From Oncomelania hupensis (taxonomy: Eukaryota > Mollusca > Gastropoda > Littorinimorpha > Pomatiopsidae), in the NCBI GenBank assembly GCA_036898135.1, contig CM072513.1:36007428-36071427 (forward strand): a stretch of 64,000 bases of DNA, given 5' to 3'. Each line of letters begins with the position of its first letter. Position 1 is the first letter of the stretch. Below the pieces are notes generated by a model. It saw only the letters and a list, made by a program, of their open reading frames with translations, did no database searches and was not told the origin of the DNA. Below are positions 11,863 through 21,704 of this stretch, piece after piece. The position numbers and the translations under genes are program-made.

Positions 11863-12675
11863 CCGTCCATTTCTTCTTCGCAAATGATTCCTACAAAGTA
11901 AAGAGTAACAAACGCCGTTAACCTGGCCTGCTGTCAAACGCATCATAAGACGCGGTTTAGCAAGTGGCTAGTTTTCTACCCCCACCATTTTCCTCACACA
12001 CACCCAAGGTGATTACAGGAATGGAAATGTACTTGCATCTAGTTATAACAGAAAAACAAGCAATCAAACTGTTGTAAACCGCCTGCAGACGTCTCAATAA
12101 TCGGGCATTAAATCCCTTTCAATGGGTGTGAAATGGGTAATCAGCGATGACCAGCTATGAACGCCACCTAGGAGGAATGTTGAAGAGAAACGGAATGCTG
12201 ACTATATCTATTTGGAGACAGCTTACACGCCTGGTCATCATTACTTGCCAGACAGCAGCTTGAGCTCCTGCGCTAAACATTCGCACAGGGGTTGAGCACA
12301 TCTCTTTCTCGCTGACCTGCATTTTCCACTGCGGCGGTCAACACAAGCCGACCTGACCATTGCGGCGGTCAGCCGCACTGCAAGTTCCACTGCGGCGGTC
12401 TTTCAGGCTCAGCTCACGCCTGCTCCAGACTCCAGCTGCTGTTATCCCTCGACTTAACGGGCTTTCCGCTTTGTCCCTTCAGCCTTGTCTGTATTGGACG
12501 CTTTCAGCAGACTGGAGAGATGCCGAAACGACACAACGCGCCACATCAAACTACGCACTTCATTTTCTACATTCTGTGGGTTCTTTGGACTGAGTACCGG
12601 CGTCGGTTCGTCGAAATGTGCCGCGCCGCCCTGCTGCCGGTCTCTCTACCCCTTGGCAGCTCCCCTCTTTCGCTA
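11863..12675. other. No gene seen; three imperfect CTGCGGCGGTC copies
   Basis: The motif (C)TGCGGCGGTC appears three times between about 12330 and 12402, in a moderately GC-rich stretch. Short open frames here are not convincing. Confidence 0.4.
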
Positions 12676-12688
12676 TGATCGGGCAACA

Positions 12689-13265
12689 TTACATTAAATT
12701 ACATGATTATTGCTTTAGGTCCAGCGGACTCTTCCGAGCCAAATCAGGACCGGACAACCCCTGATCCGCATAAAAGATCTGCTGAAACAACCCTAGTGGT
12801 AAAACTGAAAGCTCTCCACCAGCCAGTCACTTTACAATAAAGACATCCCACGCAGGGGACTCTGAGGCTGTACTCTAATTTATCGAACCCCCTTTTACAA
12901 AAACAAAATAGAATACAAACATCATTATAAATTAACAACAAAACACATACATATAAAATGCCTACATTACTAAATAATAACATCATAGGAAGCCCTAGTG
13001 ACCATCTGGCAGAAAGCGTCCAATATTCCCAAGCTGATCCAACAGACCTCATACACAACTAAGAAGTCTCGCCCCGGAAGAGTTTTCAAGAAAAAAGGTA
13101 GATGATTGGTCTAGCGAAGAAGAAGATAGTATAGCAGATTAATAGAACAGAGCAGGAATGAGAAAGAGCAAATTAGAAAGACAGCGGCAGTGGGAATTTA
13201 AAGCACTAAATTTTCAGAAAGTGGGGATACTATTTATACTGAAACCCCCGGCACACCAACAGGGG
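12689..13265 (-). mobile_element. Family A, near full-length copy with target duplication
   Basis: A 13-bp perfect duplication TGATCGGGCAACA flanks it (12676-12688 and 13266-13278). In minus orientation it has the family's CCCCTGTTGG..GCCGGGGGTTTC head and the GGCTCGGAAGAGTCCGCTGG 3' region. The tail is (TAATG)-type. No long frame is conserved between copies, so it is probably non-autonomous. Confidence 0.92.
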
Positions 13266-13534
13266 TGATCGGGCAACAAGGGAATCGTGTAGAGTGGCGA
13301 TCTCCGGACTGCAGGCCCTTCGCACCGCCAGCGTTTCTCCGCTTTTGTATGCCCATCCGGCTCATACGGCCTCCTCGCAAGGTCCTAGGGCTCCATCGTC
13401 ATACCTCCTCGAGCGTTCCTTGAGTATCATGACCTACCTTCCTCCCGTCTGCGCATCTGCCTCCACAACTTTGCTACCGCCTTGAGCGCACTGCTTCTAC
13501 AGGACATCATCACCACGATTTCGTACTACAGCAT

Positions 13535-13773
13535 GATTGAATGAGCATAGAGGTTTAACATCTACACCCACCATTGGCGATATGGCAGACGGGGATAACC
13601 ATCCCAGGGAAAGAGGGGTAGAGACCTAAATCAACACTGAACCACCAGAGCAATCATACTGCTAGAATGGACAGTGAAAATGGCCACATTTTATATCGCT
13701 CACCACGGGATTCGAACCTGGGTCATCGGTGTGCCAGGCGAACGCTCTACCACTTGAGCTACGCCGGTGGGGG
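13535..13773 (-). mobile_element. tRNA-derived SINE (SINE 1)
   Basis: Read on the minus strand, the head is GGCGTAGCTCAAGTGGTAGA with a B box GGTTCGAATCCC about 45 bases on, which are Pol III type 2 promoter elements. The body ends in an (ATTC)-type tail. A short duplication TACAGCAT flanks it (13527-13534 and 13774-13781). Sister copies lie at 52663-52926 and 56071-56310. Confidence 0.88.
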
Positions 13774-13781
13774 TACAGCAT

Positions 13782-14379
13782 AATTTCTTATTCAAATTCC
13801 TTATACGCTTAGCTGTCCGGGGACATAATCTACTCAACAACATGCCTCGACGTCATTTGAAGAGTCTGTTCATCTTTGATTCTCGCCTGATCGTCTTTCA
13901 ATTCTATTTTAAGCTCGTTTTAAAAAATATTGTCCAGAAAGAACAACTACAATCGAAACGATACAAATCGAACGGTTTTAATCATTCTAATTCTATAAAG
14001 GGAACTAATAAACGCACAATATTGATTCTCCCCCTTTACTCTCTTCAGGTTCCAAGTTGAGGTTTCTTTTGACAGCGATTGTCACTTCAAACGGATGCAC
14101 GACTGCGGGGATACTATTTCAAAATAAACCGCCCACGTAGAAACTATAGCACGCTTGGTAATTGTCCAAGAAGTTATTGTTGTAAGGTTGTCTTTGAAGA
14201 AATGTGAGCCGTTGTAAATATTAATGATCTCCCAGGCTTTCTGTCATAGGTTTGCACCGCAGCTCTTTAGAAGCCCGTCACAGTGCTTCACATCCTTCTC
14301 TAAACATCTTGTTTTTTCAATACACACGCGTGTACTGTCACTTGTAACGATAGTAGTTCTCGGAGTATTATCCGCTGAA
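13782..14379. other. No gene seen
   Basis: AT-rich sequence. The 97-codon frame at 13767-14060 has no motif. Confidence 0.45.
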
Positions 14380-14530
14380 GAGCGTACTCTACAGCGTGTG
14401 CAGAGTTTTGCCTTAAAGGAACCCACTTTGACCACTTTGATCCTTTTAACATTCATCGCTCAAAAAAATAACTCTTTCCAAACTATACTCCTTTTTTCTA
14501 AATCAATAAATTCCGTAGTTTGTGTGCCTA
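14380..14530 (-). repeat. Dispersed repeat shared with 59880-60035
   Basis: The minus strand shares ACTACGGAATTTATT, GAGTTATTTTTT, GTTAAAAGGATC and TCAAAGTGGGT..CTTTAAGG, in the same order, with 59880-60035 on the plus strand. The type of element is unknown. Confidence 0.65.
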
Positions 14531-14795
14531 TTAATAGCAACAGCCGTTGGTTAGCCAGCCAGCCAACATTCTGGAGCTAAATACAGCATCAACCAAAGCT
14601 GGCAAGAGACCAAAACCCATTAACAGAAATTGTTCGGTAAGGTATTTTCTTTTTATGTTGATAAAATTAGACCCTACCCAGCCCCAGACACCAAAGACGC
14701 ATCTTCATAATAATAATAATAATAACGGATTTTTATATAGCGGGTACTCCAGCCTATGACCAGACTCACCATGCTTTACATAATCATTACATATT

Positions 14796-15893
14796 AGGTG
14801 CCAACCAGTACGGATTGACCGTATTTAATTCCGGCGAAGTGAATTAAATACGGAAATACGGTAGCTTTAATAAAAATACGGAGGAGAAGTTGCCGATCGT
14901 TTATTCCTTTACCAGGCATAGCGGCCGAAAGCGGCCAAAGGTCTAAACAGGCAAAACGCCCAAAAGCGTCCGTATCAACCACTGGTTATATTTTCGTGTT
15001 GTTTGAAAGATTGCGAGACTTCCGGCAATTGACTTCCGGTTTATTCTGTTGTGAAAACATTCGACTGCATTTCCACAAGTTTTCTCTTTGATGCGTTCGT
15101 TTTTTCGATTTACAAAAATTGAGTGTTAAAATGGATGGTTTGGATTCTTCGACTGATGAAGGAGAGTTTACAGGCTTCCATTTATCAGACATTAAAGTGA
15201 GAGAAATAGACTTTAAGTCGGAGGAAGAGATCGGTACTGACATTAGTCATTAGTGTCAGTAGCATGCATGCATCCGATCTTTCAGATGGGCAGGGAAGTA
15301 AAGAAGAGGAGGAGGCTTGTTTGGACTTTTTAAAACTTTTTTTTTGTAAACACATGGAGTAATAAAAAACAAGACATAACAAGAGAAGCATAAAAAGGTA
15401 GATAATCAAAAAAGAATTTATTTCTGTTCATTTTGCATTTTATTTCATCTAAATCTTTGCATTAATACCTAAGAGTAAGATGTGGTGTTTTTACTAACGT
15501 ACCCCGAAATATCTCTAAAATTATAAAATGTCTCGCCTGTTTAGAGCTTAAAAAAATAGACAGACGTGTGCCCAGTAAAGGGATATGCCAGCGGTGCTTC
15601 TGTACCGGTTTCTGGTCTCATAATAGTACTCCTGCACTCACTGAACGTCGCTGTGTTCAACGAGCTGATATTCATGGTGATTTTAGATTAAAACAAGTGT
15701 GATGTTCAACAAGCTGATTTTCATCGTAATTTTAGAGGACTGAAAATAGCCTGCTGTTTTAGAGGGAAGCCTGTCGTTACTTTATAGTGTCATTGGCTGG
15801 GTTTTGCGAGAAAAAAAAATACTGAAAAGTGTTAAAAAAATACTGACAAACGGGTCCGGAAATACTGACAAGAAGATTAGGGCGTTGGCACCT
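14796..15893. mobile_element. Putative TIR DNA transposon, about 1.1 kb
   Basis: The ends are AGGTGCCAAC (14796-14805) and its exact reverse complement GTTGGCACCT (15884-15893). Subterminal GTATTT and CCGG motifs recur near both ends. No target duplication is evident. A 40-codon frame lies inside. The superfamily is undetermined. Confidence 0.5.
15131..15253 (+). CDS. Short acidic frame inside the TIR element
   Basis: The 40-residue reading MDGLDSSTDEGEFTGFHLSD... is acidic and Ser-rich and stops at TAG 15251-15253. A second acidic patch (DLSDGQGSKEEEEACLDF) follows in another frame about 20 bases on. That suggests a once longer first exon or N-terminal piece of a transposon protein, now broken by frameshift. 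I know no family for it. Confidence 0.3.
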   Translation: MDGLDSSTDEGEFTGFHLSDIKVREIDFKSEEEIGTDISH

Positions 15894-15939
15894 CTGCATA
15901 TAAATACATGCACTCGATAAAACATTGCTTTTGCTACAA

Positions 15940-16835
15940 TACACCAAAAGACAGAACAGTAAGGGTACAGCTATTTACAACTATGTACAAAAATTATTTT
16001 AAAAAAAGACAGAAATAGACTATTTACAACTATGTACACAGATGACATAAAAGACAGAAATAGAATAGCAAAAAAACTATTCACAGCTATTTATATGCCC
16101 GGTTAGGCCCAAGAGGAAAAACAGTATAATTATGTACAGCCGTGTATACACTTACGGATCAGACAGAGACAAAAGAGGAGAATGGCAGCGGGATACAAAT
16201 CAGTCTGAATAATGCAGTTTGAAGAGGTGGGTTTTGAGGGCCTTTTTGAATGCTTGTGTTGATTGTATGTTGCGGATATGGGAGGGAAGGGAATTCCACT
16301 GCTTAGGTGCGGCGTAGGCGAATGCACGTTGGCCGTATGTCTTAGTGCGGGTGACGGGAACCTTGAGTGTGCGAGTTTCAGCAGAAGATCTTAAAGTGCG
16401 TGAAGGGGAGTAGACAGACAGCAGGTCAGCAAGGTAGGAGGGACAAGAATCAGTGAAGAAGTTGTGACAGAGAACAGAGAGTCTATGCGTGCTTGCACAG
16501 GAAGCCAGTGAAGGGAATGTATTAGAGGTGTGATGTGATCGCGTTTCTTAGCTCGGAATACTAGTCTAGCTGCTGAGTTCTGAACCTTTTGTAGCTTGTC
16601 AATGATGTGTTTTGGGGAGCCAGCGAGGAGAGAGTTGCAATAGTCAAGACGAGAAAGGACGAGAGCGCAGACTAGGGTTTTGGTGGCAGTGAGTGTAAGA
16701 TAGTGGCGAAAGGAGCTGATTTGGCGTATGGCCGTGTATGCAGAGCGACAGACGTTGGAGATGTGGTTGTTGAGGGACAGGTCATCGGAGAGAATGTAGC
16801 CGAGATTTCTTGCTGAGGATGAGAACTGAATGTTT
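15940..16835 (-). pseudogene. Older L2/CR1-like LINE, 3' part (RT C-terminus and 3'UTR)
   Basis: On the minus strand from 16835 the reading is SSARNLGYILSDDLSL, VCRSAYTAIRQIS, LSRLDYCNSLLAG, LHWLPVQARI and, after frameshifts, WNSLPSHIRNIQSTQAFKKA. That is the usual order for the thumb and C-terminus of L2/CR1-group LINEs. The upstream RT core of the same copy is at 21148-21585, separated by the 2A-bearing LINE. Stops and frame changes show it is dead. The 3' part has a partial internal duplication (AGACAGAAATAG..CTATTTACAACTATGTAC near 15960-16080). Confidence 0.85.
16822..16835. repeat. 14-bp target duplication, 3' side of the LINE
   Basis: AGAACTGAATGTTT, identical to 21148-21161. The bases beyond differ on both sides, so 14 bp is the full length. 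It derives from the TNIQFSS codons of the older LINE. Confidence 0.93.
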
Positions 16836-16851
16836 CTTGTTTTAACATAAG

Positions 16852-16857
16852 TTTATT
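16852..16857 (-). terminator. AATAAA polyadenylation signal of the LINE
   Basis: On the minus strand GAATAAACTT lies 16 bases before the inferred 3' end of the element, a normal distance to an RNA cleavage site. This supports the boundary set by the target duplication. Confidence 0.75.
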
Positions 16858-17261
16858 CAACAACAAACCAGATATTAATACAATGGAAAACATCAGGGCA
16901 CACAAAAGCACAAGGCTTAAATAAGTGCTACCCAAATAATAATAATGTGTCAAAATATCACTGGCGGACGACATGAAACAACAACAGAACATTGATAGAA
17001 ATACAAGAAATAAAAAAAAAGAAATAATTTTTTAATAAAAAGAAAAGAAAATTTTAGACAAAAAAAAAAGATTTCGAAGTGAAGAGGAAGAAAAAAAAGG
17101 AAAGGGGGTGCATGGTGGTGGTGGGGGAGTGGGGTTGGGCGTGGAGGGGGAGGGGCGGGTGTGAGAGAGTTATACTTGTGGGAAGAAAATAATGAGTGTG
17201 TTGAAGATCAAAGTTAGAAAGCGAAGTATGTGGAAAGTCGTTGAAAATAAAATTTGAAAAT

Positions 17262-17345
17262 ACAATATAATATAATATAATATAATATAATATAATATAA
17301 TATAATATAATATAATATAATATAATATAATATAACATAATATAA
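17262..17345 (-). repeat. (TTATA)n pentanucleotide array in the LINE 3'UTR
   Basis: It starts only about 15 bases after the TGA stop of the LINE frame. It is internal to the element, because about 425 more bases precede the target duplication. Confidence 0.95.
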
Positions 17346-17358
17346 GCCTAATATGCGG

Positions 17359-20300
17359 TCAGAATCGGTTACATGAAAGTAAAAATGTGTGAACAGTTGA
17401 AAACGTCTTGGCATTTTCTTGCAATGACAATTCTGCATTTCCAAAGAGTAAGGTATTAACTTCCCTTAGTACAGGATCAAGAAGACCAATCGTTTGAATA
17501 CGGGCATCGTCAAACAAAGGACAAAAAAGCAGGAAGTGTTCAGACGTTTCGGCCGGGTGTCCGCAACGGCAAATCGGGTCGTTTATCAAATGGCGACGAT
17601 ACATATCGTAGTTAAGGTTGCTTACACCCAGCCGAAGCCTGCAATGGATAATTTGTTGTTGTCGTGCACCATGATAATAAAAAGGCGGGACTACAGAGTC
17701 GTCTTTGGAGAGATGTCGTTTAAATAGGCTGACTGACGGATTGACTTGAATTTCCTCAGGGAGCTCATTCCACATGCTAGTAGAAGAGGGGATAAAGGAA
17801 TTTTTGTAGATTTCAATGTTGTGTGCGGGGATTCTACGCTCGAAAGGCCTTCGACGGTGGTAAGGATTAACTGACGAGACAAGCGGTGGGACCAAGTCAG
17901 AAAGATACTCAGGACAGCGCTCATTGACCATTTTATGGAAGGTAAGTAGTTTGTGCCGCCTACGTCTTTCTTTCAATGGGCAGAGCCCGGATTCCCTGTA
18001 CAAGGATTCATGGCTAGTTCCCTTTACTGCCCCTACAATTATTCTAATCCCTTCGAGATGAAGTTTTTCAAGTGAAGTAGCTTGAGTGTCAGTACAATTG
18101 TCCCATATTACATCGCCATAATCAAAATGAGGTAAAACAAAGGACTTATACATGACTTCGAGGGCTTTTCTGCACAGTTTGTATTTGTATGATCGTAAGC
18201 ATGCCAGTAGAAGAGTTACCATCTTAATTATGCTATTTATGTGTATATCCCACTTACAATTGTTTTGCAATGTCAGGCCTAGATGTTTATGGTGATCAGT
18301 TTCAGACAAAGTCGTGCTATTAAATATTAGAGGATGGTTTGGCAATGTGTCACGTTTAAAGGTTAAGAGTTCGGTTTTTTGTTCATTGAAAATTACTTTC
18401 CATTTTTTAGCCCAATTACTAATTTTCTCTAGGTCTGAATTTAGAATTTCGGCTCGAATGTCAGGGTTTTTTAGGGCTAGAGATATGCTAGTGTCGTCAG
18501 CAAAGAGTTTGATTATGGATTCAATGTTTGCAACAATATCATTAATGTATACAAGAAATAATAAAGGTCCCAAGACAGACCCTTGAGGTACGCCTGCGGA
18601 GATGGGTTTGTAGGTTGACTTACTGCCTTTAATGACGACGGCTTGTCTACGGTTTTTAAGATAGTCAACAAAAAATTGGAGAAGTTTGCCTCTTATACCT
18701 ATAGCTGCTAGTTTAGCTAATAATCCCTTGTGCCATACTCTATCAAAAGCTTTGGATATATCGAAATAGATAGATTGGTTTGTTATTCTGTTGTTATAGG
18801 CCAGGCATATGTCATTATAAATGAAAATTAACTGATTAATAGTAGAATCGCCATGTATAAATCCAGACTGAGATTGAGTTAGAATATTGTTATTGTTCAA
18901 AAATGAATACAAATGGATATGGATACAACGTTCAAGGATTTTTCCGATGCAGCTTAAAAGTGAGATAGGACGATAGTTAGTACATAATTCGGTGGGACCT
19001 TTTTTGTGGATTGGTGTGACATGTGCTGTTTTCCAAGTTTCTGGGAACAGTCCTTCCGACAAACAGCGGTTAAAAAGTAGACTTAACGGTTCAGAAATTA
19101 CATCAACCGCTGCTATCAGTAATTTGTTATGAATTTTGTCTGGGCCAACAGCTTTATTTGGGTCTAGATGTTTTATAACTTTGGCTACTTCTGATGGGGT
19201 AATTACAATTTCATTAAGTTCATTTTCTAGGTAAGGCAGCTCAGGAGGGTTGTCATCAGGTGTTTCTAAGGTTGATTGTTGGATAAAATATTCATTAAAA
19301 GCATTTGCTTTTTCCTCATTGGTATTGCATGGTTTTCCGTTGAATAGGATTGGTGGTATGCTATCGGAGATGCCCTTTTTGTTCATAAAAGCTTTAACTA
19401 ATTTCCACCAGTCTTTGGTTCCAAACTGTGTAGGGTCAGATGCCTTTTGGTCTAATTCGTTTAAAAAATCTAATTTTCTTTGTTTAATCTTATGCGTCAC
19501 CTGGTTTCTAAATTGCCGATATACTTTCCAATCGTTGGTTTTATTGGTTTGTTTGGCATGTTTAAATAATGTATATCTTCTTTTAAGGGCGTGGCGGATT
19601 TCATTAGTTAACCAGGCAGCATCTCTGCTACGTATAGTGACCATTTTCACAGGCATACATTTACAGGCAATATCAAAGAAAGACGCAGCGAAATCTTCGG
19701 CGCATTTGTGTATGTTCCCTGTTGTGATCTTTTCGTGCCAATTTATTTCTGAGAGCATATTACAGAATTGGTCAGAGTCTAGTTTATCATAATTATATAT
19801 AGTTCTTGTATATGAACATTTTGTGTTGATACTGTTGGTAACTGTAACGCACGGTACACAGTGATCACTGCAAATTTCAGGAAGTACTTCTACGTTTTTA
19901 ACTAAATTGGTGCTCTGTGTCATTACTAAGTCAATACAGGTGCTAGTAGTTTCAGTTATCCTTGTGTCTGAGTTTGTAAGCTGATTTAAACTAAACATAT
20001 TGAGGGTATCTAACAAGTGTTTAGAGGGAGAGTTGAAGTCGTCATTGAAGTCACCTAGTATTATGAATTTGCAGCCCGTGTTGTTGACTTTCCGAAGGCT
20101 TTCTTGAACTAAATTCCAGTATTCAACAGACAGACTAGGTTGACGGTAAAAGGATCCTATTAGTAATGGTTCGTTATTAAGCTGGGTTTCTATCCATATT
20201 GTTTCTAAGTTGGGTACATAGAGATCTGGTCTAGGTTTACAAACGAGATGACATTTAACATAGATAGCAACACCACCCCAGCCCTGGTTGACTCTGTCTA

Positions 20301-20823
20301 ATCTAACTGGGGGATGGAAATTCTGGAGGTCAGTTTCATTACTTGTGTGGGAAGGATTAAACAACGTTTCAGAACAGGTAATGATGTCAAACTTGTGACT
20401 TTCAGCTTCAATTAAACTTTTATGTCGTGGAAAACTTCTACAGTTCAAATGAATAATTTTAAGTTCATGATATGGGTTAGGCCCTGGATTGAGTTCTATA
20501 TCTCCGCAGACCAGCAAAAGCAGTAGAGCTAAAGCAAGCAAAGAGTTTAAAGAGTGTGAGCTTGGTGTTTGAGTAGTTGCTGGCAAGGGATTACAGCATG
20601 TCCTATATGGCTGAGAACTGATCATGATGTTAGAGAATACAGTACTGTTAAAGAGGAAAAAAACAAAGAGGGATAACGATATACCTCTTTGGTTAAAATT
20701 GAACAAGAAAATGAGGAAAGCTGCGACATCAAACTTATTGTGGAATATCTTACTATTACAGCTGACCGCTTGAGAGTAAAAGTATCCAACCCTGGCTCTG
20801 TAGGTACGTAAGTCGCAAGTCAT
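17359..20823 (-). CDS. LINE polyprotein: 2A leader, AP endonuclease, reverse transcriptase
   Basis: 1154 residues, no internal stop. Residues 94-106 are a hydrophobic leader, and 107-115 are GDIELNPGP, the 2A skipping motif, with the break expected between G114 and P115. The AP-type endonuclease follows (about 121-325): HLNCRS (N127), SETL (E152), GSFYRQ, GDFN (257-260), TCIDL (D298) and SDH (319-321). The RT (about 540-860) has HKKG...NYRPISL, QSGF, FDISKAFDRVWH (D688), [10 protein letters not shown] and FADD (774-777). The C-terminus carries C1085, C1087, H1096 and C1101, a zinc-knuckle-like pattern. All catalytic positions I can check are kept. The start may be M1 (20823) or M67 (20625); M67 has A at -3 and begins a compact 48-residue leader, so I favour it. 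The enzyme nicks target DNA and copies its own RNA in place. Confidence 0.95.
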   Translation of the reverse strand: MTCDLRTYRARVGYFYSQAVSCNSKIFHNKFDVAAFLIFLFNFNQRGISLSLFVFFLFNSTVFSNIMISSQPYRTCCNPLPATTQTPSSHSLNSLLALALLLLLVCGDIELNPGPNPYHELKIIHLNCRSFPRHKSLIEAESHKFDIITCSETLFNPSHTSNETDLQNFHPPVRLDRVNQGWGGVAIYVKCHLVCKPRPDLYVPNLETIWIETQLNNEPLLIGSFYRQPSLSVEYWNLVQESLRKVNNTGCKFIILGDFNDDFNSPSKHLLDTLNMFSLNQLTNSDTRITETTSTCIDLVMTQSTNLVKNVEVLPEICSDHCVPCVTVTNSINTKCSYTRTIYNYDKLDSDQFCNMLSEINWHEKITTGNIHKCAEDFAASFFDIACKCMPVKMVTIRSRDAAWLTNEIRHALKRRYTLFKHAKQTNKTNDWKVYRQFRNQVTHKIKQRKLDFLNELDQKASDPTQFGTKDWWKLVKAFMNKKGISDSIPPILFNGKPCNTNEEKANAFNEYFIQQSTLETPDDNPPELPYLENELNEIVITPSEVAKVIKHLDPNKAVGPDKIHNKLLIAAVDVISEPLSLLFNRCLSEGLFPETWKTAHVTPIHKKGPTELCTNYRPISLLSCIGKILERCIHIHLYSFLNNNNILTQSQSGFIHGDSTINQLIFIYNDICLAYNNRITNQSIYFDISKAFDRVWHKGLLAKLAAIGIRGKLLQFFVDYLKNRRQAVVIKGSKSTYKPISAGVPQGSVLGPLLFLVYINDIVANIESIIKLFADDTSISLALKNPDIRAEILNSDLEKISNWAKKWKVIFNEQKTELLTFKRDTLPNHPLIFNSTTLSETDHHKHLGLTLQNNCKWDIHINSIIKMVTLLLACLRSYKYKLCRKALEVMYKSFVLPHFDYGDVIWDNCTDTQATSLEKLHLEGIRIIVGAVKGTSHESLYRESGLCPLKERRRRHKLLTFHKMVNERCPEYLSDLVPPLVSSVNPYHRRRPFERRIPAHNIEIYKNSFIPSSTSMWNELPEEIQVNPSVSLFKRHLSKDDSVVPPFYYHGARQQQIIHCRLRLGVSNLNYDMYRRHLINDPICRCGHPAETSEHFLLFCPLFDDARIQTIGLLDPVLREVNTLLFGNAELSLQENAKTFSTVHTFLLSCNRF
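20479..20505 (-). other. 2A ribosome-skipping motif GDIELNPGP
   Basis: The codons read GGA GAT ATA GAA CTC AAT CCA GGG CCT. This matches the D-[V/I]-E-x-N-P-G|P consensus at every position. Such motifs make ribosomes release the upstream peptide at Gly and continue from Pro. Here that would free the endonuclease-RT from a hydrophobic leader. The function is inferred from the motif. Confidence 0.92.
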
Positions 20824-21147
20824 TTAAGTTATTGTACTCGAGAGTATAGAGAAGAGGAAGTTGGCCAGGGGTAGGAGGCAAAACTTTGTCTTGGTAGTGT
20901 AAATATTTGTGTCTCTCCACAAAATCTCTCTCTCAGTGGGAGTGGGGGTCAGAAATAACATCGCTAAGCAAAATAACAAATGAAAAAGGGACAATAAACA
21001 AAATATAATAAACTTAAAATGTATTAAAAATTGTTTACAAAATCGTAGTCAACAAGAAAGAAAAATCAAAAATGAAATATGCAAAAACAACGACGGTATG
21101 AGTATTGCGACATGTGAGGGGAACGCTCGTGCCATGTATAGGTATAT

Positions 21148-21161
21148 AGAACTGAATGTTT
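21148..21161. repeat. 14-bp target duplication, 5' side of the LINE
   Basis: Perfect partner of 16822-16835; it marks the 5' end of the inserted LINE at 21147. Confidence 0.93.
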
Positions 21162-21585
21162 GTTGTCCCTACTGTAAGCGATGTTGGGAGAGGCGGGAGT
21201 AAGGAGGAGGTGTTGTGCTTGTGAATGAGGAGGGCTTCGGTTTTATCGTCATTAAGCTTAAGCTTGTTGAGTGTCATCCATGACTTAATGTCTGTGATGC
21301 AGTTCTCCAAAGTCTGAACAGTGGAATTAATGAGAGAGGGGGCAGTGGATTTATAAAGTTGTGTGTCGTCTGCAAATGACTGACTCTCAACAGCATGCTT
21401 TCTAAGCAGGAGAAGCAGTGGCCTGGTGTACAGAGTGAACAACACCGGCCCTAAAACGGAACCCTGAGGCACGCCGCACACCAATTCTGCTGTGCTGGAG
21501 AAACAGCCATCGATAGTGACTGCTTGTGATCTGTCAGAAAGATATGAGTGGAACCAAGCCAGGACCTTCAAGCCGTGTGGTTCAC
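21148..21585 (-). pseudogene. Older L2/CR1-like LINE, RT core
   Basis: The reading [20 protein letters not shown], then [17 protein letters not shown] (motif B) and SFADDTQLY (motif C), continues to [11 protein letters not shown], where the 2A LINE interrupts it. The frame resumes at 16821 with SSSARNLGY, in phase. The catalytic FADD is kept in this half; the 5' part of the element (endonuclease) is missing. Confidence 0.88.
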
Positions 21586-21700
21586 TCAGAAATAGGGTCA
21601 AAAGTCACATCGCTATGGTATTGATGTACCGTTAAAACAGGGGAAATCACTCCCTGTCCGCCCAGAAATGGAAAACTCAAACTTAAGCGGTTGGCTTGAG
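21586..21700 (-). repeat. Dispersed repeat shared with 59645-59745
   Basis: The minus strand reads GACAGGGAGTGATTTCCCCT, then TTTTAACGGTA, CATAGC, TTTGACCCTATTTCTGAGTG and CGGCTTGAA. The same string appears on the plus strand at 59645-59745. It abuts the broken edge of the older LINE. Confidence 0.75.
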
Positions 21701-21704
21701 CAAC

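Larger units (their letters stand above)
16836..21147 (-). mobile_element. Full-length single-ORF LINE carrying a 2A motif
   Basis: The element is 4312 bp. It has a 324-bp 5'UTR, one 1154-codon frame (17359-20823) and a 523-bp 3'UTR holding a pentanucleotide repeat. An AATAAA lies 16 bases before its end, which is ...TTAAAACAAG without a long A tail. A perfect 14-bp target duplication, AGAACTGAATGTTT on the plus strand, flanks it (16822-16835 and 21148-21161). Intact ends, the duplication and the open frame argue for a recent insertion and possible activity. No separate ORF1 is present. By domain order it is a Jockey-superfamily (CR1-like) element; the exact clade is not settled. Confidence 0.93.

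Noticed and set aside
13700..13773. Possible functional tRNA gene on the minus strand
   Set aside because: The same head recurs at 52.9 kb and 56.1 kb with a shared body, tail and target duplications, so it is SINE 1.
17214..17444. Frames across the (TTATA)n array
   Set aside because: Products of the pentanucleotide repeat in the LINE 3'UTR.
19250..19792. 180-codon plus-strand frame
   Set aside because: Antisense shadow of the LINE polyprotein.
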